A stretch of DNA of 64,000 bases from Streptomyces sp. DH41 (GCF_029813785.1 NZ_JARVKY010000007.1:248001-312000), one strand, 5' to 3'. Positions 50,144-59,065 are shown, numbered from the stretch's first letter. A program made the numbers and translations. Notes: generated by a model not told the origin, from the letters alone.

Positions 50144-51315
50144 TGAACGACTCTTCCTGGGGAGCGCCGCCGCCACAAGCCGGGTACTGGGGGCCGTCCG
50201 ACCAGGGACCTGTCCGGGGCGCTGCCCCGGCGGGTCCCGCGTACGACGCGCACTACGCGCAGCAGACTCGCCCCATGCCCATCGTGCCCGGCGTACCTGA
50301 ACACGGCGGAGACCAGGATGACGACCAGGGGACCGCTCGGCTGAGCGGTCCCCTGTTCCGAGACGAGCCGCCGCGCGACGACGCGTACCGCGGCGAGAAT
50401 CCGTCGGCGCGGCCGTATGCGGCGGTGCCGCAGAATCCGGAGCCCATGCCCGACGCCCCCCAGCCTGCGCAGCCGCAGCCGCAGCCGCAACCGCAGAAGA
50501 AGACCGCGGGGCGCGACCTGGGTGCCGCGATAGGGGTCGGCCTCGGACTCGCCGCGGTGATCGTGGCGTCGCTGTTCGTCGTCAAGGCCGCCTTCGTCGG
50601 CGTGATCGTGGTCGCCGTCGTGGTGGGCCTGTGGGAGCTGACCAAGCGGCTCCAGGAGCGCAAGGGCATCAAGGCGCCCCTGGTGCCGCTCGCGATCGGC
50701 GGCGCGGCGATGGTGGTCGCCGGCTACGTCCGGGGCTCCGAGGGCGCGTGGGTCGCGATGGCGCTCACGGCACTGGCGGTCCTCGTATGGCGGATGACCG
50801 AGCCGCCGGACGGCTACCTCAAGGACGTCACGGCAGGCCTCTTCGCGGCGTTCTACGTGCCCTTCCTGGCCACGTTCGTCGCGATGATGCTCATGGCGGA
50901 CGACGGCGCGTGGCGTGTCCTGGTCTTCCTGATACTGACGGTCGTCAGCGACACCGGCGCCTACGCGGTCGGCTGGCGCTTCGGCAAGACCAAGCTCGCC
51001 CCGCGCATCAGCCCGGGCAAGACCCGGGAGGGCCTGCTCGGCGCGGTGGCGTTCGCGATGGTGGCGGGCGCGCTGTGCATGCAGTTCCTGATCGACGGCG
51101 GCACCTGGTGGCAGGGCCTGCTGCTCGGCCTCACGGTCGCCGTCAGCGCCACGCTGGGCGACCTCGGCGAGTCCATGATCAAGCGTGACCTCGGCATCAA
51201 GGACATGGGCACGCTGCTCCCGGGCCACGGCGGCATCATGGACCGCCTGGACTCGCTGCTGCCGACGGCGCCGGTGGTGTGGCTGCTGTTGGTGATCTTC
51301 GTCGGATCGGGTTGA
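50143..51315 (+). CDS. cdsA: Phosphatidate cytidylyltransferase
   Basis: 390-residue integral membrane enzyme making CDP-diacylglycerol for phospholipid synthesis. A Pro/Gln/Asp-rich soluble N-terminus of about 120 residues precedes roughly eight membrane segments. The family signature lies near the C-terminus: ESMIKRDLGIKDMG and LLPGHGGIMDRLDS. ATG 50143 overlaps the frr stop (TGATG). A classic terminator follows at 51335. Confidence 0.95.
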   Translation: MNDSSWGAPPPQAGYWGPSDQGPVRGAAPAGPAYDAHYAQQTRPMPIVPGVPEHGGDQDDDQGTARLSGPLFRDEPPRDDAYRGENPSARPYAAVPQNPEPMPDAPQPAQPQPQPQPQKKTAGRDLGAAIGVGLGLAAVIVASLFVVKAAFVGVIVVAVVVGLWELTKRLQERKGIKAPLVPLAIGGAAMVVAGYVRGSEGAWVAMALTALAVLVWRMTEPPDGYLKDVTAGLFAAFYVPFLATFVAMMLMADDGAWRVLVFLILTVVSDTGAYAVGWRFGKTKLAPRISPGKTREGLLGAVAFAMVAGALCMQFLIDGGTWWQGLLLGLTVAVSATLGDLGESMIKRDLGIKDMGTLLPGHGGIMDRLDSLLPTAPVVWLLLVIFVGSG

Positions 51316-51334
51316 CAGCGTTCAGGTAGTCTGG

Positions 51335-51360
51335 AAGGGCCCGCACGGTCGCGGGCCCTT
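51335..51360 (+). terminator. Terminator after cdsA
   Basis: Perfect 10-bp stem AAGGGCCCGC/GCGGGCCCTT (51335-51344 and 51351-51360) with a 6-base loop, immediately followed by TTCGTGTTT. It ends the pyrH-frr-cdsA transcription unit. Confidence 0.88.
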
Positions 51361-51362
51361 TC

Positions 51363-51455
51363 GTGTTTCCCCGCCCACGCGGGGGTTGTCCGGTGAGGTC
51401 TCCTGGCTTCGGCATGGCTCTGCCGCCGTCGTCCCCGCACGAGCGGGGATTCGCC
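51363..51455 (+). CRISPR. Two-repeat CRISPR-like element (type I-E-like repeats), degenerate, no cas genes
   Basis: Two 29-base units (51363-51391 and 51427-51455) each contain TCCCCGC-n4-GCGGGG and share TT..CC at the 3' side, the same 6-bp stem and 4-base loop as type I-E CRISPR repeats. The unique segment between is 35 bases, slightly longer than the usual 32-33. Outside the hairpin core the copies differ at many positions. Read in reverse they encode RIPARAGTT and NPRVGGE, strings typical of spurious proteins from type I-E arrays. No cas gene is in the window, so this is an orphan or relic at most. Confidence 0.5.
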
Positions 51456-51487
51456 ACAGGCCCGTCGTCATGAGGAGTTGTCCAACC

Positions 51488-52600
51488 GTGGCCCGTCCCG
51501 CCCCAGGTGAGCTCACCTTCGTCGCGCCCCGCGCAGCGAAGCGGCCGCCGCGGCACCTCGCCGACCTCACGCCCGCGGAGCGCAAGGAGGCCGTCGCCGC
51601 GATCGGCGAGAAGCCGTTCCGCGCCAAGCAGCTCTCGCAGCACTACTTCGCGCGGTACGCGCACGACCCCCAGCAGTGGACCGACATCCCGGCCGGCTCG
51701 CGCCAGGGCCTCCAGGAGGCGCTGCTGCCCGAACTGATGACGGTCGTGCGGCATCTGTCGACCGACCAGGGCACCACACGCAAGACACTGTGGAAGCTGT
51801 TCGACGGGACGCTCGTCGAGTCCGTCCTCATGCGCTACCCGGACCGGGTGACCATGTGCATCAGCTCCCAGGCCGGCTGCGGCATGAACTGCCCGTTCTG
51901 TGCCACCGGACAGGCCGGCCTGGACCGGAACCTGTCGACCGCCGAGATCGTGCACCAGATCGTGGACGGCATGCGGGCGCTCAGGGACGGCGAGGTCCCG
52001 GGGGGACCGGCCCGGCTCAGCAACATCGTGTTCATGGGCATGGGCGAGCCCCTCGCCAACTACAACCGGGTCGTCGGTTCCATCCGCCGCCTCACCGACC
52101 CCGAGCCCGACGGGCTGGGCCTCTCCCAGCGCGGCATCACCGTCTCCACCGTCGGTCTCGTCCCGGCCATCCACCGCTTCACCGGCGAGGGATTCAAGTG
52201 CCGCCTCGCCATCTCGCTGCACGCGCCCGACGACGAGCTGCGCGACACCCTCGTCCCCGTCAACACGCGCTGGAAGGTGCGTGAGGTGCTGGACGCCGGG
52301 TTCGAGTACGCGGCCACGTCCGGGCGCCGGCTGTCGATCGAGTACGCGCTGATCCGGGACATCAACGACCAGGCGTGGCGTGGCGACCGGCTCGGGCGGC
52401 TGCTCAAGGGCAAGCCCGTGCACGTCAACCTCATCCCGCTCAACCCCACGCCGGGTTCGAAGTGGACCGCGTCGCGGCCCGAGGACGAGAAGGCGTTCGT
52501 GGAGGCGATCGCGGCGCATGGTGTGCCGGTGACGATCCGGGACACCCGTGGGCAGGAGATCGACGGGGCGTGTGGTCAGCTCGCCGCGAGCGAGCGGTAA
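51488..52600 (+). CDS. rlmN: Dual-specificity 23S rRNA/tRNA adenine-C2 methyltransferase RlmN
   Basis: 370-residue radical SAM enzyme methylating A2503 of 23S rRNA and A37 of tRNAs. The iron-sulfur motif CGMNCPFC (CxxxCxxC) follows VTMCISSQAG; FMGMGEPLANYNRV and KCRLAISLHAPDDELRD are conserved; the C-terminal GACGQLA holds the Cys of the methylation cycle. GTG 51488 follows GAGGAG; ATG 51470 is in frame. The gene starts 32 bases after the CRISPR-like element. Confidence 0.95.
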   Translation: MARPAPGELTFVAPRAAKRPPRHLADLTPAERKEAVAAIGEKPFRAKQLSQHYFARYAHDPQQWTDIPAGSRQGLQEALLPELMTVVRHLSTDQGTTRKTLWKLFDGTLVESVLMRYPDRVTMCISSQAGCGMNCPFCATGQAGLDRNLSTAEIVHQIVDGMRALRDGEVPGGPARLSNIVFMGMGEPLANYNRVVGSIRRLTDPEPDGLGLSQRGITVSTVGLVPAIHRFTGEGFKCRLAISLHAPDDELRDTLVPVNTRWKVREVLDAGFEYAATSGRRLSIEYALIRDINDQAWRGDRLGRLLKGKPVHVNLIPLNPTPGSKWTASRPEDEKAFVEAIAAHGVPVTIRDTRGQEIDGACGQLAASER

Positions 52601-52680
52601 CCTGACCGGCGTCAGCACATCGTCGTACGACACCTGCGTACGGCACCTGTACACGTCATACGGAACCACATCTTCATATT

Positions 52681-52769
52681 CCGACAGGGGAGCGCCACAG
52701 CGCTGAGAGTGCGGCACCGGCCGCAGACCCTCCGAACCTGGCCCAGGTCATTCTGGGTAGGGAGATCGG
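52681..52769 (+). promoter_or_regulatory. TPP riboswitch (THI element)
   Basis: Conserved segments of the thiamine pyrophosphate aptamer are present in order: ACAGGGGAGC, GCGCTGAGAGTGCGG, GCAGACCCTCCGAACCTG and TCATTCTGGGTAGGGAGA. P1 is closed by CCGA (52681-52684) with TCGG (52766-52769). It precedes a thiamine-type ABC transporter, the expected regulon. Confidence 0.93.
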
Positions 52770-52788
52770 TCACCACTCGAGCTGTTGC

Positions 52789-52827
52789 GCCCTGCCCGGG
52801 ACCCTCGCCAGGGGTCCCGGGCGGGGC
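52789..52827 (+). terminator. Riboswitch expression-platform hairpin
   Basis: A 16-bp stem with one G-U pair (52789-52804 with 52812-52827) and a 7-base loop lies 20 bases after the TPP aptamer, followed by CGCGTCTTCTCC. The thiB ribosome-binding site (AGGAGG) lies 20 bases beyond. Transcription termination on TPP binding is inferred. Confidence 0.65.
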
Positions 52828-52860
52828 CGCGTCTTCTCCTGGTCACCCAGGAGGAATTCA

Positions 52861-53949
52861 GTGAGCATCACCAAGAAGGCCACCGTCCTGGCCGTCGGAC
52901 TCGGCATGGTCGGCGGCCTGGCCGCGTGCGGATCGTCGTCCGACGGAGACAGCCGGGGCGCCGGCGACTCCAAGACCGTCACCCTGGTCAGCCACAACTC
53001 GTGGGCCGTGTCGAAGGACGTCATCGCCGCCTTCGAGAAGAGCTCCGGCTACCAGGTCCAGGTCCTGGAGGACGGCGACGCCGGCCAGGCCGTCAACAAG
53101 GCCGTCCTCACCAAGGACAACCCGCAGGGCGACGTCTTCTTCGGCGTCGACAACACGCTGCTGTCCCGCGCGCTCGACAACGGGCTGTTCCAGCCGTACG
53201 AGGCGAAGGGCTCCGACCTGGTCCTGCCCGAGTACCGGGCCGACCAGGACAAGCACCGGGTCACTCCCGTCACCACCGGCGACGTCTGCGTCAACTACGA
53301 CAAGGCGTACTTCAGCAAGCACGAGCTGACCCCGCCGGACTCCTTCGACGACCTGGTCGAGCCCGAGTACAAGGACCTGCTCGTCACCGAGAACGCGGGC
53401 AGTTCCTCGCCCGGCCTCGGCTTCCTGCTCGGCACCGCCGCCGAGTACGGCGACGAGGGCTGGCAGGACTACTGGAAGAAGCTGAAGGCGAACGGCGTCA
53501 AGGTCGTCGACAGCTGGGAGCAGGCCTACAACGAGGAGTTCTCCGGCTCGTCCGGCGGCAAGAAGGCCAAGGGCGACCGCCCGCTCGTCGTCTCCTACGC
53601 CTCCTCCCCGCCCGCCGAGGTCATCTACGCCGACCCGCAGCCGACCACCGCGCCGACGGGCGTCGCCAGCGGCACCTGCTTCCGCCAGGTCGAGTACGCG
53701 GGTCTGCTGAGCAACGCCGGCAACCCCGAGGGCGGCAAGGCACTCCTCGACTTCCTCGTGGGCAAGGAGTTCCAGGAGGACCTGCCGCTGAACATGTTCG
53801 TCTACCCGGTGCGGGAGGGCGCGCGGATCCCCGAGGCGTTCCGGAAGTTCGGGCCGCAGGCCGAGGACCCGGAGACCATGGACCCGGCGAAGATCGCCGA
53901 CAACCGCGACCAGTGGGTCAAGTCGTGGACCTCACTCGTACTCAAGTGA
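52861..53949 (+). CDS. thiB: Thiamine-type ABC transporter, substrate-binding lipoprotein
   Basis: 362-residue binding protein of the ThiB/TbpA family from a GTG with AGGAGG upstream. The signal peptide ends at the lipobox LAAC (Cys23), so it is a lipoprotein. Mature segments such as VTLVSHNSWAVSKDVIAAFE, DVFFGVDNTLLSRALDNGLF and SWEQAYNEEFSG fit the family. The TPP riboswitch upstream makes thiamine, TPP or a precursor the likely ligand. The stop overlaps the permease start by 4 bases. Confidence 0.9.
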   Translation: MSITKKATVLAVGLGMVGGLAACGSSSDGDSRGAGDSKTVTLVSHNSWAVSKDVIAAFEKSSGYQVQVLEDGDAGQAVNKAVLTKDNPQGDVFFGVDNTLLSRALDNGLFQPYEAKGSDLVLPEYRADQDKHRVTPVTTGDVCVNYDKAYFSKHELTPPDSFDDLVEPEYKDLLVTENAGSSSPGLGFLLGTAAEYGDEGWQDYWKKLKANGVKVVDSWEQAYNEEFSGSSGGKKAKGDRPLVVSYASSPPAEVIYADPQPTTAPTGVASGTCFRQVEYAGLLSNAGNPEGGKALLDFLVGKEFQEDLPLNMFVYPVREGARIPEAFRKFGPQAEDPETMDPAKIADNRDQWVKSWTSLVLK

Positions 53950-55595
53950 CCAAGCGCAGGCGCCGCACGGGGAACGCGGCGCGGCCGGCCCTGATGGCCG
54001 TGCCCGTCGCGTTCTTCGCGGTGTTCTTCGCCTACCCCGTCGCCGCGATCGTCGCGCGCGGACTGGAGATCGACGGCACCTGGCGGTTCGGGCGGATCTG
54101 GGAGGTGCTCGCGCAGCCCGACGTGCGGCACGTGCTGTGGTTCACCACCTGGCAGGCGCTGGCCTCCACCGCGCTCACCCTGCTGATCGCCCTGCCGGGC
54201 GCCTATGTCTTCGCCCGCTTCGACTTCCCCGGCAAGCAGGTGCTGCGGGCGGTGGTGACCGTGCCGTTCGTGCTGCCGACGGTCGTCGTCGGTACGGCGT
54301 TCCTGGCACTGGTGGGCCGGGGCGGACTGCTCGACGAGCTGTGGGGCGTACGGCTGGACACCACCGTGTGGGCGATCCTGCTCGCGCACGTCTTCTTCAA
54401 CTACGCCGTCGTCGTACGCACCGTCGGCGGGCTCTGGTCGCAACTCGACCCGCGGCAGGAGGAGGCCGCGCGGATGCTCGGCGCCTCGCGGCTGAGGGCC
54501 TGGCGGCAGGTGACCCTGCCCGCGCTCGCGCCCGCCGTGGCCGCCGCCGCGCTGATGGTGTTCCTGTTCACCTTCACCTCCTTCGGCGTCGTCCAGATCC
54601 TCGGCGGGCCCGCCTTCTCCACCCTGGAGGTGGAGATCTACCGGCAGACCTCCCAGATCTTCGACCTGTCCACGGCAGCCGTGCTGACGCTGATCCAGTT
54701 CGCCGCGGTGGCCGCCATCCTCGCCGTGCACGCCTGGACGGTACGGCGGCGGGAGACGGCCCTGAAGCTGGTGAACGCGGCCACGACCGCGCGCCGGCCG
54801 CGCGGGACCGGGCAGTGGGCCCTGCTGGCCGGGGTCCTGGTCACCATCGCCGTGCTGCTGGTGCTGCCGCTCGCCGTGCTGGTCGAGCGGTCGCTGGGCG
54901 CACCCGGCTTCGGCTACTACCGGGCGCTGACCCGCGAGGACGGCGGTACCTTCCTCGTCCCGCCCATCGAGGCGATCGGCAACTCCCTCCAGTACGCCGT
55001 CGCGGCCACCGCCATCGCCGTGGTGATCGGCGCGCTGGCCGCCACCGCGCTCACCCGCCGCGACGCGGGCCGCTTCGTACGCGGCTTCGACGCGCTGCTG
55101 ATGCTGCCGCTCGGGGTGTCCGCGGTGACCGTCGGCTTCGGGTTCCTGATCGCGCTGGACGAACCCCCGCTGGACCTCCGGTCGTCCTGGGTCCTGGTGC
55201 CGCTCGCGCAGGCCCTGGTCGGCGTCCCCTTCGTCGTACGGACCATGCTGCCGGTGCTGCGGGCGGTGGACGTACGGCTGCGGGAGGCGGCGTCCGTGCT
55301 CGGGGCGTCGCCGTGGCGGGTGTGGCGGGAGGTCGACCTGCCGATGGTGCGGCGGGCGCTGCTGGTCGCGGCCGGGTTCGCCTTCGCGGTGTCGCTCGGG
55401 GAGTTCGGGGCGACCGTGTTCATCGCGCGGCCCGACAACCCGACGCTGCCGGTCGCCGTGGCGCGGCTGCTGGGGCGGCCCGGCGACATGAACTACGGCC
55501 AGGCGATGGCTCTTTCGACGATTCTGATGCTGGTGTGCGCGGTGGCCCTGGTGGTGCTGGAGCGGCTGCGGACCGACCGGAGCGGGGAGTTCTAG
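53946..55595 (+). CDS. thiP: Thiamine-type ABC transporter permease, two fused domains
   Basis: 549-residue protein with about 12 membrane segments and two permease domains, each with an EAA loop: EEAARMLGASRLRAWRQVTL and REAASVLGASPWRVWREVDL. The fused layout is that of ThiP. GTG 53946 overlaps the thiB stop (GTGA). The ATPase follows 19 bases later. Confidence 0.92.
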   Translation: MTKRRRRTGNAARPALMAVPVAFFAVFFAYPVAAIVARGLEIDGTWRFGRIWEVLAQPDVRHVLWFTTWQALASTALTLLIALPGAYVFARFDFPGKQVLRAVVTVPFVLPTVVVGTAFLALVGRGGLLDELWGVRLDTTVWAILLAHVFFNYAVVVRTVGGLWSQLDPRQEEAARMLGASRLRAWRQVTLPALAPAVAAAALMVFLFTFTSFGVVQILGGPAFSTLEVEIYRQTSQIFDLSTAAVLTLIQFAAVAAILAVHAWTVRRRETALKLVNAATTARRPRGTGQWALLAGVLVTIAVLLVLPLAVLVERSLGAPGFGYYRALTREDGGTFLVPPIEAIGNSLQYAVAATAIAVVIGALAATALTRRDAGRFVRGFDALLMLPLGVSAVTVGFGFLIALDEPPLDLRSSWVLVPLAQALVGVPFVVRTMLPVLRAVDVRLREAASVLGASPWRVWREVDLPMVRRALLVAAGFAFAVSLGEFGATVFIARPDNPTLPVAVARLLGRPGDMNYGQAMALSTILMLVCAVALVVLERLRTDRSGEF

Positions 55596-55614
55596 GGATG
55601 CGGGAGTGCTGGGA

Positions 55615-56649
55615 ATGCTGCTGAGCCTTGAGGGCGCGACGGTCCGTTTCGGGGGATGGGCCGTGCTCGACGCCGTCGATCTCGGTGTCGCCGAGCACGA
55701 GGTGGTGTGCGTGCTCGGGCCCAGCGGCAGCGGCAAGTCGACCCTGCTGCGGGCGGTCGCCGGGCTCCAGCCACTGGACGCCGGACGGGTGACGCTGGAC
55801 GGACGGGACCAGTCGGGGGTGCCCGCGCACAAGCGCGAGGTCGGGCTGATGTTCCAGGACCACCAGCTCTTCCCGCAGCGGGACGTGGCCGGAAACATCG
55901 CCTTCGGGCCGCGGATGCGGGGCGCGTCCCGTGCCGAACAGCGCGATCGGGTCGGGAAGTTGCTGGAACTGGTCGGGCTGCCCGGCGCCGCCCACCGGTC
56001 CGTCGCCGCGCTCTCCGGCGGTGAGCAGCAGCGGGTGGCGCTGGCCCGCGCCCTGGCGCCCCGGCCCCGGCTGCTGATGCTGGACGAGCCGCTGGGCCAG
56101 CTCGACCGCTCGCTGCGGGAGCGGCTCGTCGTCGAACTGCGGGAACTGTTCGGCCGGCTGGGTACCACCGTGCTCGCCGTGACGCACGACCAGGGCGAGG
56201 CCTTCGCGCTCGCCGACCGGGTCGTCGTGATGCGGGACGGGCGGATCGCCCAGTCGGGGACACCGCTCGAGGTGTGGCAGCGGCCGGCCGACGCCTTCGT
56301 GGCACGCTTCCTCGGCTTCGACAACGTCGTCGAGGCGACCGTCGCCGGGCAGGCCGCGGACACTCCGTGGGGCAAGGTGCCGGTCCCCGACGACGCCCCG
56401 CAGGGCAGGCGCACCCTGCTGGTACGGCCCGCCGGGGTCCGTCTGGTGCCCGCCGGCGAGGGCCTGCGCTGCAGGGTCACCGCCCGCACCTTCCGGGGCA
56501 CCCACGTCGCCGTCCACCTCCAGCCCGAGTACGCGCCGCGCCTGGAGGCGGCGTGCGCGTTGCGGGCGGCGCCGGAGGTCGGGGAGGCCGTCGATGTGGA
56601 GTTCGACGCGGCGGAAATCGCCGTGCTCGGGGGCTCGTCCCGCTCGTAG
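55615..56649 (+). CDS. thiQ: Thiamine-type ABC transporter ATPase
   Basis: 344-residue ATPase with Walker A GPSGSGKST, Q-loop MFQDHQLFPQRDV, signature LSGGEQQRVALARAL, Walker B LLMLDEPL and the H-loop AVTHDQGEAFALAD. A C-terminal TOBE-like regulatory part (about 240-344) makes it longer than E. coli ThiQ. ATG 55615 is preferred over GTG 55606 because GGGAG then lies at proper distance. Confidence 0.92.
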   Translation: MLLSLEGATVRFGGWAVLDAVDLGVAEHEVVCVLGPSGSGKSTLLRAVAGLQPLDAGRVTLDGRDQSGVPAHKREVGLMFQDHQLFPQRDVAGNIAFGPRMRGASRAEQRDRVGKLLELVGLPGAAHRSVAALSGGEQQRVALARALAPRPRLLMLDEPLGQLDRSLRERLVVELRELFGRLGTTVLAVTHDQGEAFALADRVVVMRDGRIAQSGTPLEVWQRPADAFVARFLGFDNVVEATVAGQAADTPWGKVPVPDDAPQGRRTLLVRPAGVRLVPAGEGLRCRVTARTFRGTHVAVHLQPEYAPRLEAACALRAAPEVGEAVDVEFDAAEIAVLGGSSRS

Positions 56650-56659
56650 GGTGACGGGC

Positions 56660-57460
56660 ATGACACTCCTCGCCCACGACCGCTACTGCGACGAAATCGC
56701 CTCCCATATAGCCCGGTTCGGGTCCGTGCTGTCCCTTGGCGCCGACCTGTCCGCCACCGTGCCGACCTGCCCGGACTGGACCTTGGAGGACCTGGTGCGG
56801 CATGTCGGCCGGGCCCTGCGCTGGACGGAACTGATCGTCCGCACCCGCGCCGAGGAGGAGGTCCCGTTGGACCGGGCGCCGGGCTCGGAAGGACCGGGGA
56901 CCCCGGGGGACGCGGCCGCGCTGGAGGCATGGCTGGGGGAGTCCGGCGAGGCGGTCGTACGCGCGCTGCGTCAGGCCGGACCGGACGGGCGGGCATGGTC
57001 GTGGTCCGGTAACCACACCGCGGGTTTCTGGGCCCGTCGGATGACCCACGAACTCGTCGTCCACGGGGCCGACGCGGCACTCACGGCGGACCGGCCCTTC
57101 GAAGCCGTCGAGGCCGACGTGGCGGCGGACGCGATCGACGAGTGGCTGGAGATCGTGCGGTTCGTGCAGCGGGTCGTTCCGGACGGGCCGACGAAGGAAC
57201 TGCGCGCACCGGGGCGGAGCATCCACCTGCACGCCACCGACACCGCGGCCGGCCTGAACGCGGAGTGGCTGATCGAGCTCCCCGAGGAGGGCGTCACCTG
57301 GCGACGCGGCCACGAGAAGGCGACCGTGGCACTGCGGGGCCCGCTCACGGACGTGCTGCTGGCCTTCTACCGCAGGCGTCCGTTGGACGCCCCCGGACTC
57401 CAGGTACTCGGCGACCGCGCGCTGCTGGAACTCTGGCTGGAGAAGGCGACGTTCGGCTGA
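56660..57460 (+). CDS. Maleylpyruvate isomerase family mycothiol-dependent enzyme
   Basis: 266-residue protein of the DinB-like mycothiol-dependent family, restricted largely to actinobacteria. The N-terminal domain has VPTCPDWTLEDLVRHVGRAL (helix 2 with the metal His) and the RRMTHELVVHGADA segment (second metal-site region). A smaller C-terminal domain follows. Substrate is unknown. GTG 56651 is an alternative start. It trails the thiamine transporter by 10 bases, so co-transcription is possible, though no functional link is evident. Confidence 0.85.
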   Translation: MTLLAHDRYCDEIASHIARFGSVLSLGADLSATVPTCPDWTLEDLVRHVGRALRWTELIVRTRAEEEVPLDRAPGSEGPGTPGDAAALEAWLGESGEAVVRALRQAGPDGRAWSWSGNHTAGFWARRMTHELVVHGADAALTADRPFEAVEADVAADAIDEWLEIVRFVQRVVPDGPTKELRAPGRSIHLHATDTAAGLNAEWLIELPEEGVTWRRGHEKATVALRGPLTDVLLAFYRRRPLDAPGLQVLGDRALLELWLEKATFG

Positions 57461-57494
57461 CGCGAGGAGACGCGACGCGGCGGTGTGCGAGGCG

Positions 57495-58214
57495 TCAGCG
57501 GTCGCTGTTCGCTCCGCGACGGCGCAGGCCGAAGAAGACGGCGGTGCCACCGACGGCGACCAGGGCCGCCGCGATGCCGACGATCATGCCGGTGTTGGAG
57601 CCGGCGCCGGTCTCGGCGAGGTTGGACTCACCGGCCGCCGGGGACGGGGCGTTGCTCGGCACGGCCGCCGGCGCGGTGCTCGCGCTCGGCGACGGATCCG
57701 ACGTGGACGGTGCCGACGTGGAGGGCTCCGGAGCCGGCGTCTCGGTCTCCTCGGCCGGGGTGGAGGAGCTCTCCGACGGGGTCGGGGCCGGGGTGTCCTC
57801 CGTCTCGCAGGGGGTCGACGGGGTCACGAGGTTCGGCTTGATGTCCTCGTCGACGTAGCTGTCGGCCTTGACGTGGACGCGGTACTCGGCGTTCGGCTTC
57901 CAGTCCGCGGGGAAGGTGATGGTGCTGCCTTCGCGCGAACCCTTGACCACCTGCTCGCCGATCTTCTCGGCGTCGGCACCGTTGTTCTGGAGGTACACGG
58001 TGACGGTGGCGGGGATGCCGGCGGGGTCCACGTCGGTGACGGTGATGACCCCCTTGTCGCCCTCGCACACGGCGGCGGCGGAGAACTCGCTGATGTCGCA
58101 GGCGAGGGCGCTGCCGGCGGCGCCGAGGGCCAGGGCCACCGAGGCGGAGGCGACGCCGAGGGCGCGAACGCCGCGGCGTGATGCCGTACGACTGATTATG
58201 GACAGGACTGCCAC
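57495..58214 (-). CDS. Sortase-type LAETG-anchored surface protein
   Basis: 239-residue secreted protein. A signal peptide (VRALGVASASVALALGAAGS, cleaved near ALA-C) precedes a mature domain with Cys-Asp-Ile-Ser start and VCEGDKGVITVTDVDP. A Pro/Ser/Thr/Ala/Glu-rich wall-spanning stretch (about 140-200) leads to the sorting signal NLAETG, a hydrophobic segment (MIVGIAAALVAVGGTAVFFG) and the RRRG tail. LAxTG is the preferred motif of class E sortases of high-GC Gram-positives. GTG 58214 follows AAAGGA. Its promoter is at 58306-58333. Confidence 0.88.
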   Translation of the reverse strand: MAVLSIISRTASRRGVRALGVASASVALALGAAGSALACDISEFSAAAVCEGDKGVITVTDVDPAGIPATVTVYLQNNGADAEKIGEQVVKGSREGSTITFPADWKPNAEYRVHVKADSYVDEDIKPNLVTPSTPCETEDTPAPTPSESSSTPAEETETPAPEPSTSAPSTSDPSPSASTAPAAVPSNAPSPAAGESNLAETGAGSNTGMIVGIAAALVAVGGTAVFFGLRRRGANSDR

Positions 58215-58305
58215 GTTTGTCCTTTACGGGAGCGCAGATGCGGGGGGTGAAGAGGGTGCTGACGCGTGCATGACGTGGCATCAGCACACCTACGAGCCTC
58301 ACTGG

Positions 58306-58333
58306 TCTATAAGCGGTGCATAAGCAGTGTCAA
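58306..58333 (-). promoter_or_regulatory. Consensus promoter of the LAETG protein gene
   Basis: On the minus strand, TTGACA (58333-58328) and TATAGA (58311-58306) are spaced by 16 bases. This is the closest match to the housekeeping consensus that I found in the window. The leader would be about 85 bases. Confidence 0.7.
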
Positions 58334-58496
58334 CGCATATGCGGGTCAAGGGCGTTGGCTTTGCCGTGTTATTAACCGCCGAGACGTTTCAGCGTCTGCG
58401 CCCGCCACCCGTTCACCGGCGCGAGCCGTGTCTGTGTCCGGGCCCCGGGCTGGGCGGGTGTGGGTCCACCCGCCCATGCTGTGGCGTGTGTCCTGC

Positions 58497-58904
58497 TCAG
58501 CCCTCGACCGCCGCCGGGTCCATCCACACGACCTCGAAGGTGTGGCCGTCGAGGTCGTCGAAGGCGCGGCCGTACATGAAGCCGTGGTCCTGGGTCTCGC
58601 CGGAGACCGAGCCGCCGGCGGCGACCGCCTTCTCCACCAGCTCGTCGACCTTCTCGCGGCTCTCGGCGCTCAGCGCGATCAGCACCTCGCTGGACTTCGT
58701 CGAGTCCACGATCTCCTTCTTCGTGAACTGCCGGTACTTCTCCGGCGTGTGCACCATCACGACGATGGCCTCGCTCAGCGGGATCGACGCGGTGGTGTCG
58801 TCGCTGAACTGGGCGTTGATCTCGTAACCGAGCTCGGTGAAGAACTTCTTCGAGGCGTCCAGGTTGCCGGTGGCCAGGTTCACGAAGATCATCTGCTGGT
58901 ACAT
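58497..58904 (-). CDS. VOC (glyoxalase/bleomycin-resistance fold) family protein
   Basis: 135 residues from the ATG at 58904, with GAGAGG upstream. One vicinal-oxygen-chelate module: MYQQMIFVNLATGNLDASKK, FFTELGYEINAQFSDD, and the closing GRAFDDLDGHTFEVVWMD. The PhnB-like subgroup is likely. Substrate cannot be inferred. Confidence 0.87.
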   Translation of the reverse strand: MYQQMIFVNLATGNLDASKKFFTELGYEINAQFSDDTTASIPLSEAIVVMVHTPEKYRQFTKKEIVDSTKSSEVLIALSAESREKVDELVEKAVAAGGSVSGETQDHGFMYGRAFDDLDGHTFEVVWMDPAAVEG

Positions 58905-59065
58905 GGGGGGCCTCTCCCGTCGGTGTCCTGCTGTGGTCATGCCGTTCGAAGGGGTAGACGCGACGGGCTCACGAAACTCATCGCTGGTTCGCGGATTTCT
59001 TCGAGAAAATCTTCTACCGGCAGCACGCAGGGCAGCCCGGGACAGCACGGCGGCCGCTACGGCGC

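Noticed and set aside
51363..51455. A functional CRISPR-Cas locus
   Set aside because: Only two diverged repeats are present and no cas gene lies in the window, so only a CRISPR-like element is claimed.
52785..55595. 936-codon frame suggesting a fused binding protein and permease
   Set aside because: The first 387 codons are a frame-shifted shadow of thiB; the permease begins at GTG 53946.
58988..59005. GATTTCTTCGAGAAAATC as a perfect operator upstream of the VOC gene
   Set aside because: The two arms match at only about five of seven positions, so chance is likely.
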